Origin: Fusibacillus kribbianus
GTDB lineage: Bacteria; Bacillota; Clostridia; Lachnospirales; Lachnospiraceae
Assembly: GCF_030053595.1 (NCBI RefSeq)
Contig: NZ_JASGBQ010000013.1
Span: forward strand, 1 to 64,000
DNA: 64,000 nucleotides
Direction of reading: 5' to 3'
Shown: piece after piece, positions 37,223 through 45,100 of the stretch
Layout: every line of letters starts with the position of its first letter
Numbering within the stretch: position 1 is the first letter of the stretch
Translations under genes and position numbers: made by a program
The notes under the pieces: generated by a model
The model's input: only the letters and a program-made list of their open reading frames with translations
What the model was told of the DNA's origin: nothing
Databases searched by the model: none

Positions 37223-37363
37223 TCACCCTCTCCCACCTTTATCATATTCTTGCGCGCTGAGACGGAGACTGAAAAACCGTCCTCGCATTGTGTTGTGATG
37301 CGGCCCTGCCATCCATCGTAAAAGCATATGCCCACCAGTCAAAGAACGAAAGGAGTCCGCACA

Positions 37364-37558
37364 ATGGAAAATTATATTCCATTTGAGAAACTCTCAAAGA
37401 AAAAGCAACGTGAGTTGAATGCCAAGCGGCGAAACACCTGGGGTTCCATAAGCCCGATCACCAGAAAGCCGAATCCCCCGAAAGCATATAACAGACGAAA
37501 GGCACTGAAGTGGAATGATGATTCCAGTTCGGTGCCCTTTGCCTTTTTCCTTTTCTAA
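37364..37558 (+). CDS. Small basic protein of an integrative element
   Basis: A 64-aa protein rich in Lys and Arg with a strong site (GAAAGGAG) before the ATG at 37364. The pattern MENYIPFEKLSKKKQREL, then RRNTWGSISPITRKPNPPKAY resembles short conserved proteins carried by conjugative transposons. No function is known. It is the last recognisable part of the element on this side; no second attachment site was found. Confidence 0.55.
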   Translation: MENYIPFEKLSKKKQRELNAKRRNTWGSISPITRKPNPPKAYNRRKALKWNDDSSSVPFAFFLF

Positions 37559-37685
37559 CCCATATTCTCCATTCCGTTCCGAAACTTAAAACCAAGGTGT
37601 GATATAATTATTTGCGCAATTTGCATTTATAGATGTAGCCAAGTTGCAGTAAATGGTACCGGGTAGCTAGTTCAAAAGGCTTTAC

Positions 37686-37722
37686 AAAAAAGAAAAAAAT
37701 CGCAGAGTATAACACCCTGCGA
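37686..37722 (-). terminator. Terminator formed by the left inverted repeat
   Basis: On the minus strand TCGCAG pairs with CTGCGA around GGTGTTATACT, followed by a T-rich run (TTTTTTTC, TTTTTT) outside the repeat. It stops transcription coming leftward from the promoter at 37762-37790. The hairpin uses the recombination site and 3 bases inside it, while the T-tract lies outside, so inversion would separate the two. Confidence 0.6.
37700..37719 (+). repeat. Left inverted repeat of the putative invertible segment
   Basis: TCGCAGAGTATAACACCCTG, exactly 20 bases, is repeated in perfect inverted orientation at 39138-39157. The flanking bases differ at both ends, so the match ends cleanly. Confidence 0.9.
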
Positions 37723-37761
37723 TTAAACTATAACGCCATTTTCTACTTCTAATTCGGATAT

Positions 37762-37790
37762 ATTTTAACATATACACCCAAAAATTTCAA
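37762..37790 (-). promoter_or_regulatory. Consensus promoter inside the invertible segment, pointing left
   Basis: On the minus strand TTGAAA (37785-37790) and TAAAAT (37762-37767) are 17 bases apart, a strong sigma-A promoter with its -10 about 43 bases from the left repeat. No gene to the left uses it in this orientation. Confidence 0.75.
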
Positions 37791-37952
37791 TAGGCCCCAG
37801 GCTATTTTGTCCAGAAATAATCGAAAAAAGCTACTTGAAGTCGTCGAAAACGCCTTTTTCTTGGTATTCGCAGTCAGGTAGCAGTCTACATATAAGGAAG
37901 TATTGATAAAATATGACCGGTTGCAATTTTGACAAAAGAAAGGATGTAGATT

Positions 37953-39071
37953 ATGCGAACCGGTGAGAATATATTTAAGCGAAAAGACGGGCGATGGGAG
38001 GCCCGATATCACAAAGGCAGGGATGCTTCCGGCAAACTTCTGTACGGCTTCTGTTATGGAAAAACATACTCTGAAGCGAAAGCCCGCATGGAGGAAGCGA
38101 AGAAGGCTGCTCCAGCCTGGACACCATCATCAAAAGCAACCTCCCGGAGACCATTTCATGACTATTGCGACGAATGGCTGAGAATTAACCAGCCACGACT
38201 CCATGCGTCCACCTATGTGAAATACCAGTCTGTTCTTGAAAAATATATCAAGCCACAGCTGGGTGGATATTATCCAGATGAACTGACATCCCGGATAATC
38301 AGTGATTTCAGTCAGAAGCTCCTGTATGAAAAAAGGCTCTCGCCCAAAACAGTGAAAGATATTTTGCTTATCCTCCACTCTGTATTGGAATACACACAGA
38401 AGAACTATTCGGGACGAATGAATGCGATTGAAATTATCTATCCGAAAAATGAACAAGGGAAAATCCGCGTGTTATCGATCCCGGAACAAAGAATCCTGAC
38501 AGAGTATCTTTTGACGAATATGGATCTTTGCAAATTTGGCGTTGTTCTTTCCCTCTGGACGGGGTTGCGGATCGGGGAAATCTGTGCGCTCAGATGCAGC
38601 AATATTTCTTTGCGCGATAAAAGTATCCAGATCGAATCGACAATTCAGCGGTTGAAGAATCTGTCTCCAGATGCCAAGACAAAAACTTCTGTTATGCTTG
38701 GACCACCTAAAAGCCCAGCCTCAGTTCGAACAATCCCGCTGACCAATCAGACTTTGGACCTGTGCCAGAAGATGCTTCCTGATAGGGAAGATGCCTTTAT
38801 TTTATCTGGAACACCGCACTACATGGAGCCACGAGTGCTGCAATTCCGATTTCAAAAGTATGTGGATGATTGCAACCTGAAAGATGTCCATTTTCATACG
38901 CTTCGACACACCTTTGCCACCCGCTGTATTGAGGCGGGAGTAGATGTCAAATCGTTGAGTGAGATTCTGGGACATGCAAACGCAACAATCACCATCAACC
39001 GATATGTGCACTGTTCTATGGATATGAAACGAAAAAATCTGAATAAACTGGATCTGCTCAATTTGGAATAA
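37953..39071 (+). CDS. Tyrosine recombinase (site-specific integrase/invertase)
   Basis: A 372-aa tyrosine recombinase. The N-terminal arm-binding-like domain (about 1-55) is followed by a SAM-like core-binding domain (about 65-170) and the catalytic domain. Catalytic residues are present: Arg in WTGLRIGEICAL, His-x-x-Arg in FHTLRHTFATR, His in LGHAN and Tyr in TINRYVH. The ATG follows AGAAAGGATG. The gene lies wholly between perfect 20-bp inverted repeats and directly upstream of a polysaccharide operon. This points to an invertase acting on its own flanking sites rather than a phage-type integrase; no excisionase or phage genes are near. Confidence 0.9.
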   Translation: MRTGENIFKRKDGRWEARYHKGRDASGKLLYGFCYGKTYSEAKARMEEAKKAAPAWTPSSKATSRRPFHDYCDEWLRINQPRLHASTYVKYQSVLEKYIKPQLGGYYPDELTSRIISDFSQKLLYEKRLSPKTVKDILLILHSVLEYTQKNYSGRMNAIEIIYPKNEQGKIRVLSIPEQRILTEYLLTNMDLCKFGVVLSLWTGLRIGEICALRCSNISLRDKSIQIESTIQRLKNLSPDAKTKTSVMLGPPKSPASVRTIPLTNQTLDLCQKMLPDREDAFILSGTPHYMEPRVLQFRFQKYVDDCNLKDVHFHTLRHTFATRCIEAGVDVKSLSEILGHANATITINRYVHCSMDMKRKNLNKLDLLNLE

Positions 39072-39137
39072 GCAGTCAGTTCCATCGTCAAGCCAATAGC
39101 TGCCCATTGCACTACAGTGTCTTTTCCTCAAATATCA

Positions 39138-39157
39138 CAGGGTGTTATACTCTGCGA
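39138..39157 (-). repeat. Right inverted repeat of the putative invertible segment
   Basis: The plus-strand sequence is CAGGGTGTTATACTCTGCGA, the exact reverse complement of 37700-37719. The inner bases here (TCA) do not extend the stem and no T-run follows, so it does not form a terminator. Confidence 0.9.
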
Positions 39158-39173
39158 AAGAATACTAAACACG

Positions 39174-39210
39174 CCAGCAAGAGCTAAATATGTCTCTTGC
39201 TGGTTTTCTT
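39174..39210 (+). terminator. Terminator between the switch and the polysaccharide operon
   Basis: CCAGCAAGAG pairs perfectly with CTCTTGCTGG (10 bp) around CTAAATATGT, followed by TTTTCTTT. It lies outside the invertible segment and 34 bases before the first operon gene. It may end the recombinase transcript and also act as an attenuator for the operon. No promoter is seen between it and 39244. Confidence 0.85.
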
Positions 39211-39243
39211 TATAGAAGAGATTATGGGGAGAGATAGACAACG

Positions 39244-39939
39244 ATGGGTACAGTAACAGCCGAACAGGTTCGTAGTTCGGTGGAAGATTATGGTTCAGGT
39301 TTTCCTGAAGAGTCTGAACTACATTATTTTGAAGTCAGCTTGCCCAAAGCAAATGACAATTATACATATTCGTTTTTGAAACGGACTTTTGACGTTGCTG
39401 TCTCAGCGGTGCTGATTGTTTTATTAGCCCTTCCTATGCTTTTCATTGCGATCTTGATTCGGTTGGATTCTCCGGGCCCGGCTCTGTTTCGGCAAGAGCG
39501 GCTGGGAAAGGATGGACAGCCATTTACAATTTTGAAATTCCGATCCATGCGGCTTGACGCAGAAGAAAACGGGCCACAGTGGGCAGATAAGGATGATCCG
39601 CGCTGCACCCATTTGGGGCGGGTTCTTCGGAAGTCCCGATTGGACGAGTTGCTGCAGCTTTGGAATATCCTGAAAGGCGACATGAGCTTTGTTGGTCCGA
39701 GACCGGAACGGAAATGTTTTTATGATGAATTTGAAACCTATATTCACGGTTTTCACAACCGCCTGATTGTAAAACCCGGCCTGACCGGCTGGGCACAGGT
39801 CAACGGTGGCTACGACCTCAAGCCGGAAGAGAAGATCGTGTTCGATATGGAGTACATTCAAAAGCAGTCTCTAGGATTGGATTTGAAGTGCATTTTCCAG
39901 ACGGTTCATTTGATTTTTACTCACGAGGGGGCGAGATAA
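39244..39939 (+). CDS. Priming sugar transferase (phosphoglycosyl transferase)
   Basis: A 231-aa monotopic phosphoglycosyl transferase. After a ~40-residue head there is one membrane helix (FDVAVSAVLIVLLALPMLFI), then the catalytic domain: SPGPALFRQERLGKDG, FTILKFRSMRLDAE, LRKSRLDELLQLWNILKGDM, SFVGPRPER and LTGWAQVNGGYDL. It moves a sugar phosphate from a UDP-sugar to undecaprenyl phosphate, the first step of repeat-unit assembly. It is the first gene of the operon and starts after GGGGAGAG. The sugar cannot be told from sequence. Confidence 0.93.
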   Translation: MGTVTAEQVRSSVEDYGSGFPEESELHYFEVSLPKANDNYTYSFLKRTFDVAVSAVLIVLLALPMLFIAILIRLDSPGPALFRQERLGKDGQPFTILKFRSMRLDAEENGPQWADKDDPRCTHLGRVLRKSRLDELLQLWNILKGDMSFVGPRPERKCFYDEFETYIHGFHNRLIVKPGLTGWAQVNGGYDLKPEEKIVFDMEYIQKQSLGLDLKCIFQTVHLIFTHEGAR

Positions 39940-39942
39940 GGG

Positions 39943-40731
39943 GTGTGTGATGACAATAGTTATCTTGGGGTTTCTGTCATAATGCCTGCGTATAACGCTG
40001 AAAAGACAATAGGAAAAGCAATTGAATCCGCATTAGCACAGACCCACCCAAAGCTGGAACTAATTATTATTGATGACTGCTCAACTGATGACACGCTAAA
40101 AATCGCACAGCAATACGCAGAACGGGATACTCGAGTACAAATTTTGCGAAATGAGCAAAACACTGGAGTGGCCCATTCCAGAAATTGTGGTATTCAATTT
40201 GCCCAATATCCATGGATTGCATTTTTAGATAGCGATGATACATGGCATCCCTACAAGTTAGAAAAGCAGCTTTTTACTGTGATGGAAACGGGAGCTTCGC
40301 TATGTTACACCTCCTATGCTTTAGTTGATGAGAAAGGGAAAAAAGTACGGCCCGACTATATCGTTCCTATCCGAACAAATTTCAATTTGCTTCTAAAAGA
40401 GAATATAATTGGTTGCTCTACGGTGTTGGTCTCATCCGAAGTTATGAAAGTGTATCATTTTCAATCCGACTTTTTTCATGAGGATTATGTTTTATGGCTT
40501 GAAATCCTAAAAGCTGGATATGAAGCAGTAGGATGTCCAGATGTACTTACGGACTGGTGTTATAGAGAAAATTCCAGATCATATCAAAAGGGAAAAAGCT
40601 TAAAAAGCCGCTGGAATATCTATAGAGATTGTGTAGGCCTGTCATTGGGTAAGAGTGTGTACTACTTAATTTGCTATTCAATTGCAGGCATTCGAAAATA
40701 CGGACGGGGTGGCACATGGAAAATACAATAA
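39943..40731 (+). CDS. Glycosyltransferase family 2
   Basis: A 262-aa GT-A fold enzyme. GVSVIMPAYNAEKTIGKAI starts the nucleotide-binding domain, IIIDDCSTDDT and the DxD-type FLDSDDTWHP are in place, and HEDYVLWLEILKAGY follows. A GTG start is used 3 bases after the previous stop. It adds a sugar to the lipid-linked intermediate on the cytosolic side. The last 16 bases overlap licD. Confidence 0.9.
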   Translation: MCDDNSYLGVSVIMPAYNAEKTIGKAIESALAQTHPKLELIIIDDCSTDDTLKIAQQYAERDTRVQILRNEQNTGVAHSRNCGIQFAQYPWIAFLDSDDTWHPYKLEKQLFTVMETGASLCYTSYALVDEKGKKVRPDYIVPIRTNFNLLLKENIIGCSTVLVSSEVMKVYHFQSDFFHEDYVLWLEILKAGYEAVGCPDVLTDWCYRENSRSYQKGKSLKSRWNIYRDCVGLSLGKSVYYLICYSIAGIRKYGRGGTWKIQ

Positions 40732-41573
40732 CAGACCATCAGACCGTGTTAATGGAACTTTGGTACGTTTTTGATTCAATCTGTGCAAGAAATCACATCA
40801 AGTATCAGCTATATGCTGGTTCTGCGTTAGGTGCTGTTCGTCATCACGGAATTATCCCATGGGACGATGATCTTGATGTAGTGATGTTAAGAGAAGATTA
40901 CAATCGCTTTATGGACATAGCTGAGTCCGAGTTAGATAAAAACCAATATTTTCTTCAACGGGAATTCACAGAACATTGGCCGATGTTTTTTTCTAAACTG
41001 AGAAAAAACAACACTGCCTGTATTGAACGATATATTCCAAAGGATTGGGAAACTCACATGGGAATCTATATTGACATCTTCCCATGCGACAATCTTTCTG
41101 ACAATCCCATTAAAAGGAAAGCTCAATTTGTGGCGTCAAAAATTGTAATTGCAAAATCGTTACATGCGCGAGGATATAGCACTGACGATCCATTCAAAAA
41201 GCTATTTATTGGGGTATGTAAGTTTCTTCCTAAAAACATGTTCATCAAAATTGCAATCAACGCAAAAGAAAAACATACAGAATACGTCCATACATTTTTT
41301 GGAGCGGCTAGGAGGTATCAGAAAAACGTCTTTCCGAGAATCTGGCTCGAAGAAAGCATAATGTTTCCTTTTGGCGGATCGGTAGCTCCAGTGTCAGTGC
41401 ATTATGATGCGTTACTCACAAAATTGTATGGCGATTATATGACCCCGTTACCGGAATCGCAGAGGGGATGCAAAATTCATGCAGAGATTGTTGATACGGA
41501 ACATTCTTATGAAATCTATCAGAACGTGCAGCGCACCATGAAGTTCAGTGAATACACCCGGAGCATCCGGTGA
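40716..41573 (+). CDS. licD: LicD family phosphotransferase
   Basis: A 285-aa LicD/FKTN-family nucleotidyltransferase-fold enzyme. The key motif is YAGSALGAVRHHGIIPWDDD with the paired aspartates that bind metal, then LDVVMLREDYNRF. LicD proteins attach phosphocholine, and relatives attach other phosphorylated groups, to surface glycans. The ATG at 40716 is chosen over an upstream frame because it begins the family alignment; it overlaps the GT2 gene. No choline uptake or activation genes (licABC) are in the window, so the donor is uncertain. Confidence 0.88.
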   Translation: MENTITDHQTVLMELWYVFDSICARNHIKYQLYAGSALGAVRHHGIIPWDDDLDVVMLREDYNRFMDIAESELDKNQYFLQREFTEHWPMFFSKLRKNNTACIERYIPKDWETHMGIYIDIFPCDNLSDNPIKRKAQFVASKIVIAKSLHARGYSTDDPFKKLFIGVCKFLPKNMFIKIAINAKEKHTEYVHTFFGAARRYQKNVFPRIWLEESIMFPFGGSVAPVSVHYDALLTKLYGDYMTPLPESQRGCKIHAEIVDTEHSYEIYQNVQRTMKFSEYTRSIR

Positions 41574-41598
41574 CAGCTTGAAAGGAAGGATATCTGAA

Positions 41599-42093
41599 AT
41601 GCAAAAAAGTATGAAATGCCTGGTCAGTTCGATCCTGCTTTGCGTTTTACTTGCAGGATGTTCAGCGGGAGAATCCGGTTCTTCCGACAAACAGCAAGAA
41701 GGAATTGCTGTTGAGCATACAGCGGGCAGTGTAGAAAGCGCGCCGACCGTCGAGGAGCTGGAAGAGAGCAAAATCGAGACTGCGTATGGCACCTTATACT
41801 ATCCCAAGCAATGGGAGGAGTATGTGACGACAGAACAGCAGGAGAACGGTGATACGATTGTCGTTTCATTCATCGCAACGCTGCATAATACCAGCTATCG
41901 TTTGTTTGAAGTCACCATCGGCGGCACAGAAGGCGCGGCGGCGGGAGAATTGACAGATAACGGAGGGACAAAACGCACGGTTTATATGCAGGTATATGAA
42001 CTGGAAGGAGATTCTGAGCTGACGGCAACCGAACAAAATCGCCTGTATGCCATGCAGGAGGACCTCAATTACCTGATCGACCATTTGGAATAA
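41599..42093 (+). CDS. Small lipoprotein
   Basis: A 164-aa protein. The ATG at 41599 follows AAAGGAAGG, the signal SSILLCVLLAGC ends in a lipobox, and a Ser/Glu-rich linker leads to a ~100-residue beta-rich domain (IETAYGTLYYPKQWEEYVTT onward). No family is recognised. It is embedded in the polysaccharide operon just before the first giant surface protein and may assist its assembly or the glycan's. An Lgt-like enzyme is encoded further on. Confidence 0.72.
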   Translation: MQKSMKCLVSSILLCVLLAGCSAGESGSSDKQQEGIAVEHTAGSVESAPTVEELEESKIETAYGTLYYPKQWEEYVTTEQQENGDTIVVSFIATLHNTSYRLFEVTIGGTEGAAAGELTDNGGTKRTVYMQVYELEGDSELTATEQNRLYAMQEDLNYLIDHLE

Positions 42094-42127
42094 TCCAATG
42101 CATTTTATAACACGAGGAGGAATTAGC

Positions 42128-45100
42128 ATGAGGAAGAGGACAACCTGTAGGTTTGCTTCTGCACTTTTGGCCGTTGTGCTGTTTTTGAGTACGCTGTCGC
42201 CAATTACTGTGTACGCAGAAGAATCTGCGCAGAAATCAGAGCCAGCCGCCTTTGATGAGGCAGATAGCGATGCCGCGGCAAACTCTGACGATTTGGGGGA
42301 GGATGCAGACACCAAAGGCGGTGGGGAAGAAGAGGATACTCCGGCGGAGCCCCTTGATACGCCTGAGCTTTCTCCTGTGGCCGACTATGCCACATTCCTT
42401 GCTGACCTGAAGCAACTTGAGAATTACGCTTTAGAGTATGCCCAGAGCAATCCCTCGGAGTATTCCACTGCGCTGGTGATTAACTTCATCCGCACAGGTG
42501 TGGAACGGTACACCTCCAGCACCTGGGCAACACTGGCCGGCACGGAGAATACGGCCTTCACGGAATATGTGGCCCAGCAGGACGTTGCAAATGGTACTAC
42601 CGCTTCCGCGTTGAAAGACTTGGAGCAGCTCACGCTGCCCAACGGAAACCTGGTTGACCTGGGCCATATGTTCGGCACTCTGGACATCACTTGTTATGCG
42701 ACAGTCCAGGGCATGACTGCTGAAGCCATCCAGGCCCGCGCAGATATGGGCGGCTGGGCTGGCGACACCGCCGATATGATGTACTGCGCCGAAAATGTGG
42801 ACATACCGGACAAGGTGGACACCAGTGAAACCGATGTGGATATTCTGGCGAATGCCATCCGGGAAAAGTATCTGGGGGCGGATTATGCAACGCTGAACAG
42901 CGTTGATCACTCCTTTACTTCCACCGACGTCTATGGTGATATGGATGCTTTCTATGTTGCCAGCAAGCTGGGCAGTGGTGACAGCATCAGCTCCATTCTG
43001 GAGGGCTATTTCACCAGTTCTCTCAGCGATGAGAGCCGCGCGGCGTATTTTCTCCAGAACCGTCTGGGCAACGTTCAGACAAAAGCGGGTATCCGTAAGG
43101 CTGTTCTGGATGCCTACACCTCCAACACCTTGATCGGAGCACTGGAAGGTTCCTACGAATTGCTTGATCTGGAGAATCACGATACCCTGCAAACTGCCTG
43201 CTGCTATGCGTTTGCGGACTATCTGTTTGAGCTTGCGGGCGATGAAAACGGAACCGACCCTGACCCGACACCGGAACCCGACCCGGAGCCGGAACCGGAT
43301 ACGCCGGAGAACGGCTACTATACCGTGTTCTCCAATACCACCAGCACCATTGCACCCGGCGTCACCCAAGATATTACCTACGCGCTGACCGCTGACAGCA
43401 AGCAGATCGTGTTCTACACGGCTACTATCGACGTCAGCCGTGAGGACATCAGCATCTACGCGAACTATAATAATAATGACGGATCCGCCTGGGCCATGGC
43501 CAGAGTTTCCGATCAGATGGCTGCGGCTCAGGCCAGGCACTCTGATCCGGCTGACCCGGACAACTACATAGAAAACTACAATGCGGTTCTGGGCGTCAAT
43601 GCGGACTTCTATAACATGAGTACCGGCGTTCCCAGCGGCGCATTGGTCATGGAGGGCGTGGAGTACCATGGCGTTGGCAGCGAGAACTTCTTCGGTATTC
43701 TGAAGGATGGAACGCCCATTATCGGCAGCTCCAGCGACTACACAACATACAAGGATCAAATCCAGGAGGCCGTGGGCGGCAGCGTATTCCTGGTCAAGGA
43801 CGGAAAGATTGCAGTCAGCACCAATGCGGACTACTACAATTCCAGAGCTTCCCGCACCTGTGTAGGCATCACCGGCGACGGAAAAGTGGTCATGATGGTG
43901 CTGGATGGACGGCAGGAGCCCTTCTCTGCCGGCGGCAGCGCCGAGGAGATTGCCCAGATCATGCTGGAAGCCGGCTGTACCGTCGCGATTAATCTGGACG
44001 GCGGAGGTTCCACGACCTTTGCTGCCAAGCAAGAGGGATCTGACGAGGTCACGGTTGTGAACCGTCCCTCTGATGGATATGAGCGTTCTGTTAGCTCCTC
44101 CTTGCTGGTAGTTTCCACGGCGCAGACCACCAATACATTTGACCATGCTCTGATTACCACGGATACTGATTATCTGACGGTTGGCAGCAGCCTGGCCCTC
44201 ACGGTCAGCGGCGTCAGCAGCACCGGCAACGCCGCCGAACTGCCGGAGAATACCCAGTGGGTTGTGGTGGATTCCACCGTCGGCTCCGTTGAGAATGATA
44301 CCTTTACCGCAGCCCAAACCGGCAGCACAGAGATTCAGCTTACGGTGGATGGCGTGGTGGTTGGAACCAAGACCCTGAATGTGGTGCTTCCGGATGCGCT
44401 GCTCTTTACGTGCAGCAGCATCGATGCCGTTTATGGGGAGGCCGTTGATCTGCCCATTGCGGCAACCTACAACGGCAACGCCGTGACCATCAATCCCGCG
44501 GATATTGTCTTTGAATTGAGCAATAGCGCGGCTGGCACTATTGCTGACTTCCAGTTTACCGGCGATGCGGCTTCCGGTATCCGGAATGTAAAGGTCACCG
44601 CCATGATTGCCAAAGACTATTCCATTCAGGCAACCATGAGCCTGGCTCTCTATAGTGCGGATGAGGCAAAGTTTGACTTTGATGCCGCCATGTTCGGAGA
44701 CCGTACACTGGCATGGAACCGTGAGGTGTCCAACGCCACCCGCGTCTCCACGACCGAGGATGACGTCACTACCGACACCTACTATATCAACAAAGCCGAT
44801 CTGCCCATGGTGACCGAGTACACCTTTGCACTGGATATGCAGAAAGTGGAGGTCCCCGAACAGCTTATTCCGCTGCTTTCCATGGTGGCGGGAGGCGATC
44901 TGGATAATGTCACCGCATGGGACATCCTGCTCCAGCTTGCGGAGCGTGTCAGCAGCAAGACCAATGTTCAGGTGCAGATCAACTTCGATAAGAATGTGAC
45001 GGTTGACTATTCCAACCTGCAAGTAGTGAATGACTATTTCACCCTGACCAATGCGGAACTGGATGAAGAATCGAACACGCTGACCATTTCCATCAACTGG

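Larger units (their letters stand above)
37700..39157. other. Putative invertible promoter segment (phase switch)
   Basis: A 1458-base segment bounded by perfect 20-bp inverted repeats. It carries a tyrosine recombinase gene reading right and a consensus promoter near its left end reading left. In this orientation the promoter faces a terminator, while the polysaccharide operon lies beyond the right end. Inversion would aim the promoter at the operon. Repeats, gene and promoter are seen; switching is inferred. Confidence 0.65.

Noticed and set aside
37560-37700. Second copy of the ssrA 3' end as an attachment site
   Set aside because: No stretch matching the GGTTCGATTCCCC...CCACCA end could be found by eye in this interval.
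37700-39157. Insertion sequence with terminal inverted repeats
   Set aside because: The enzyme is a tyrosine recombinase, not a DDE transposase, and no target-site duplication flanks the repeats. An inversion switch explains the layout better.
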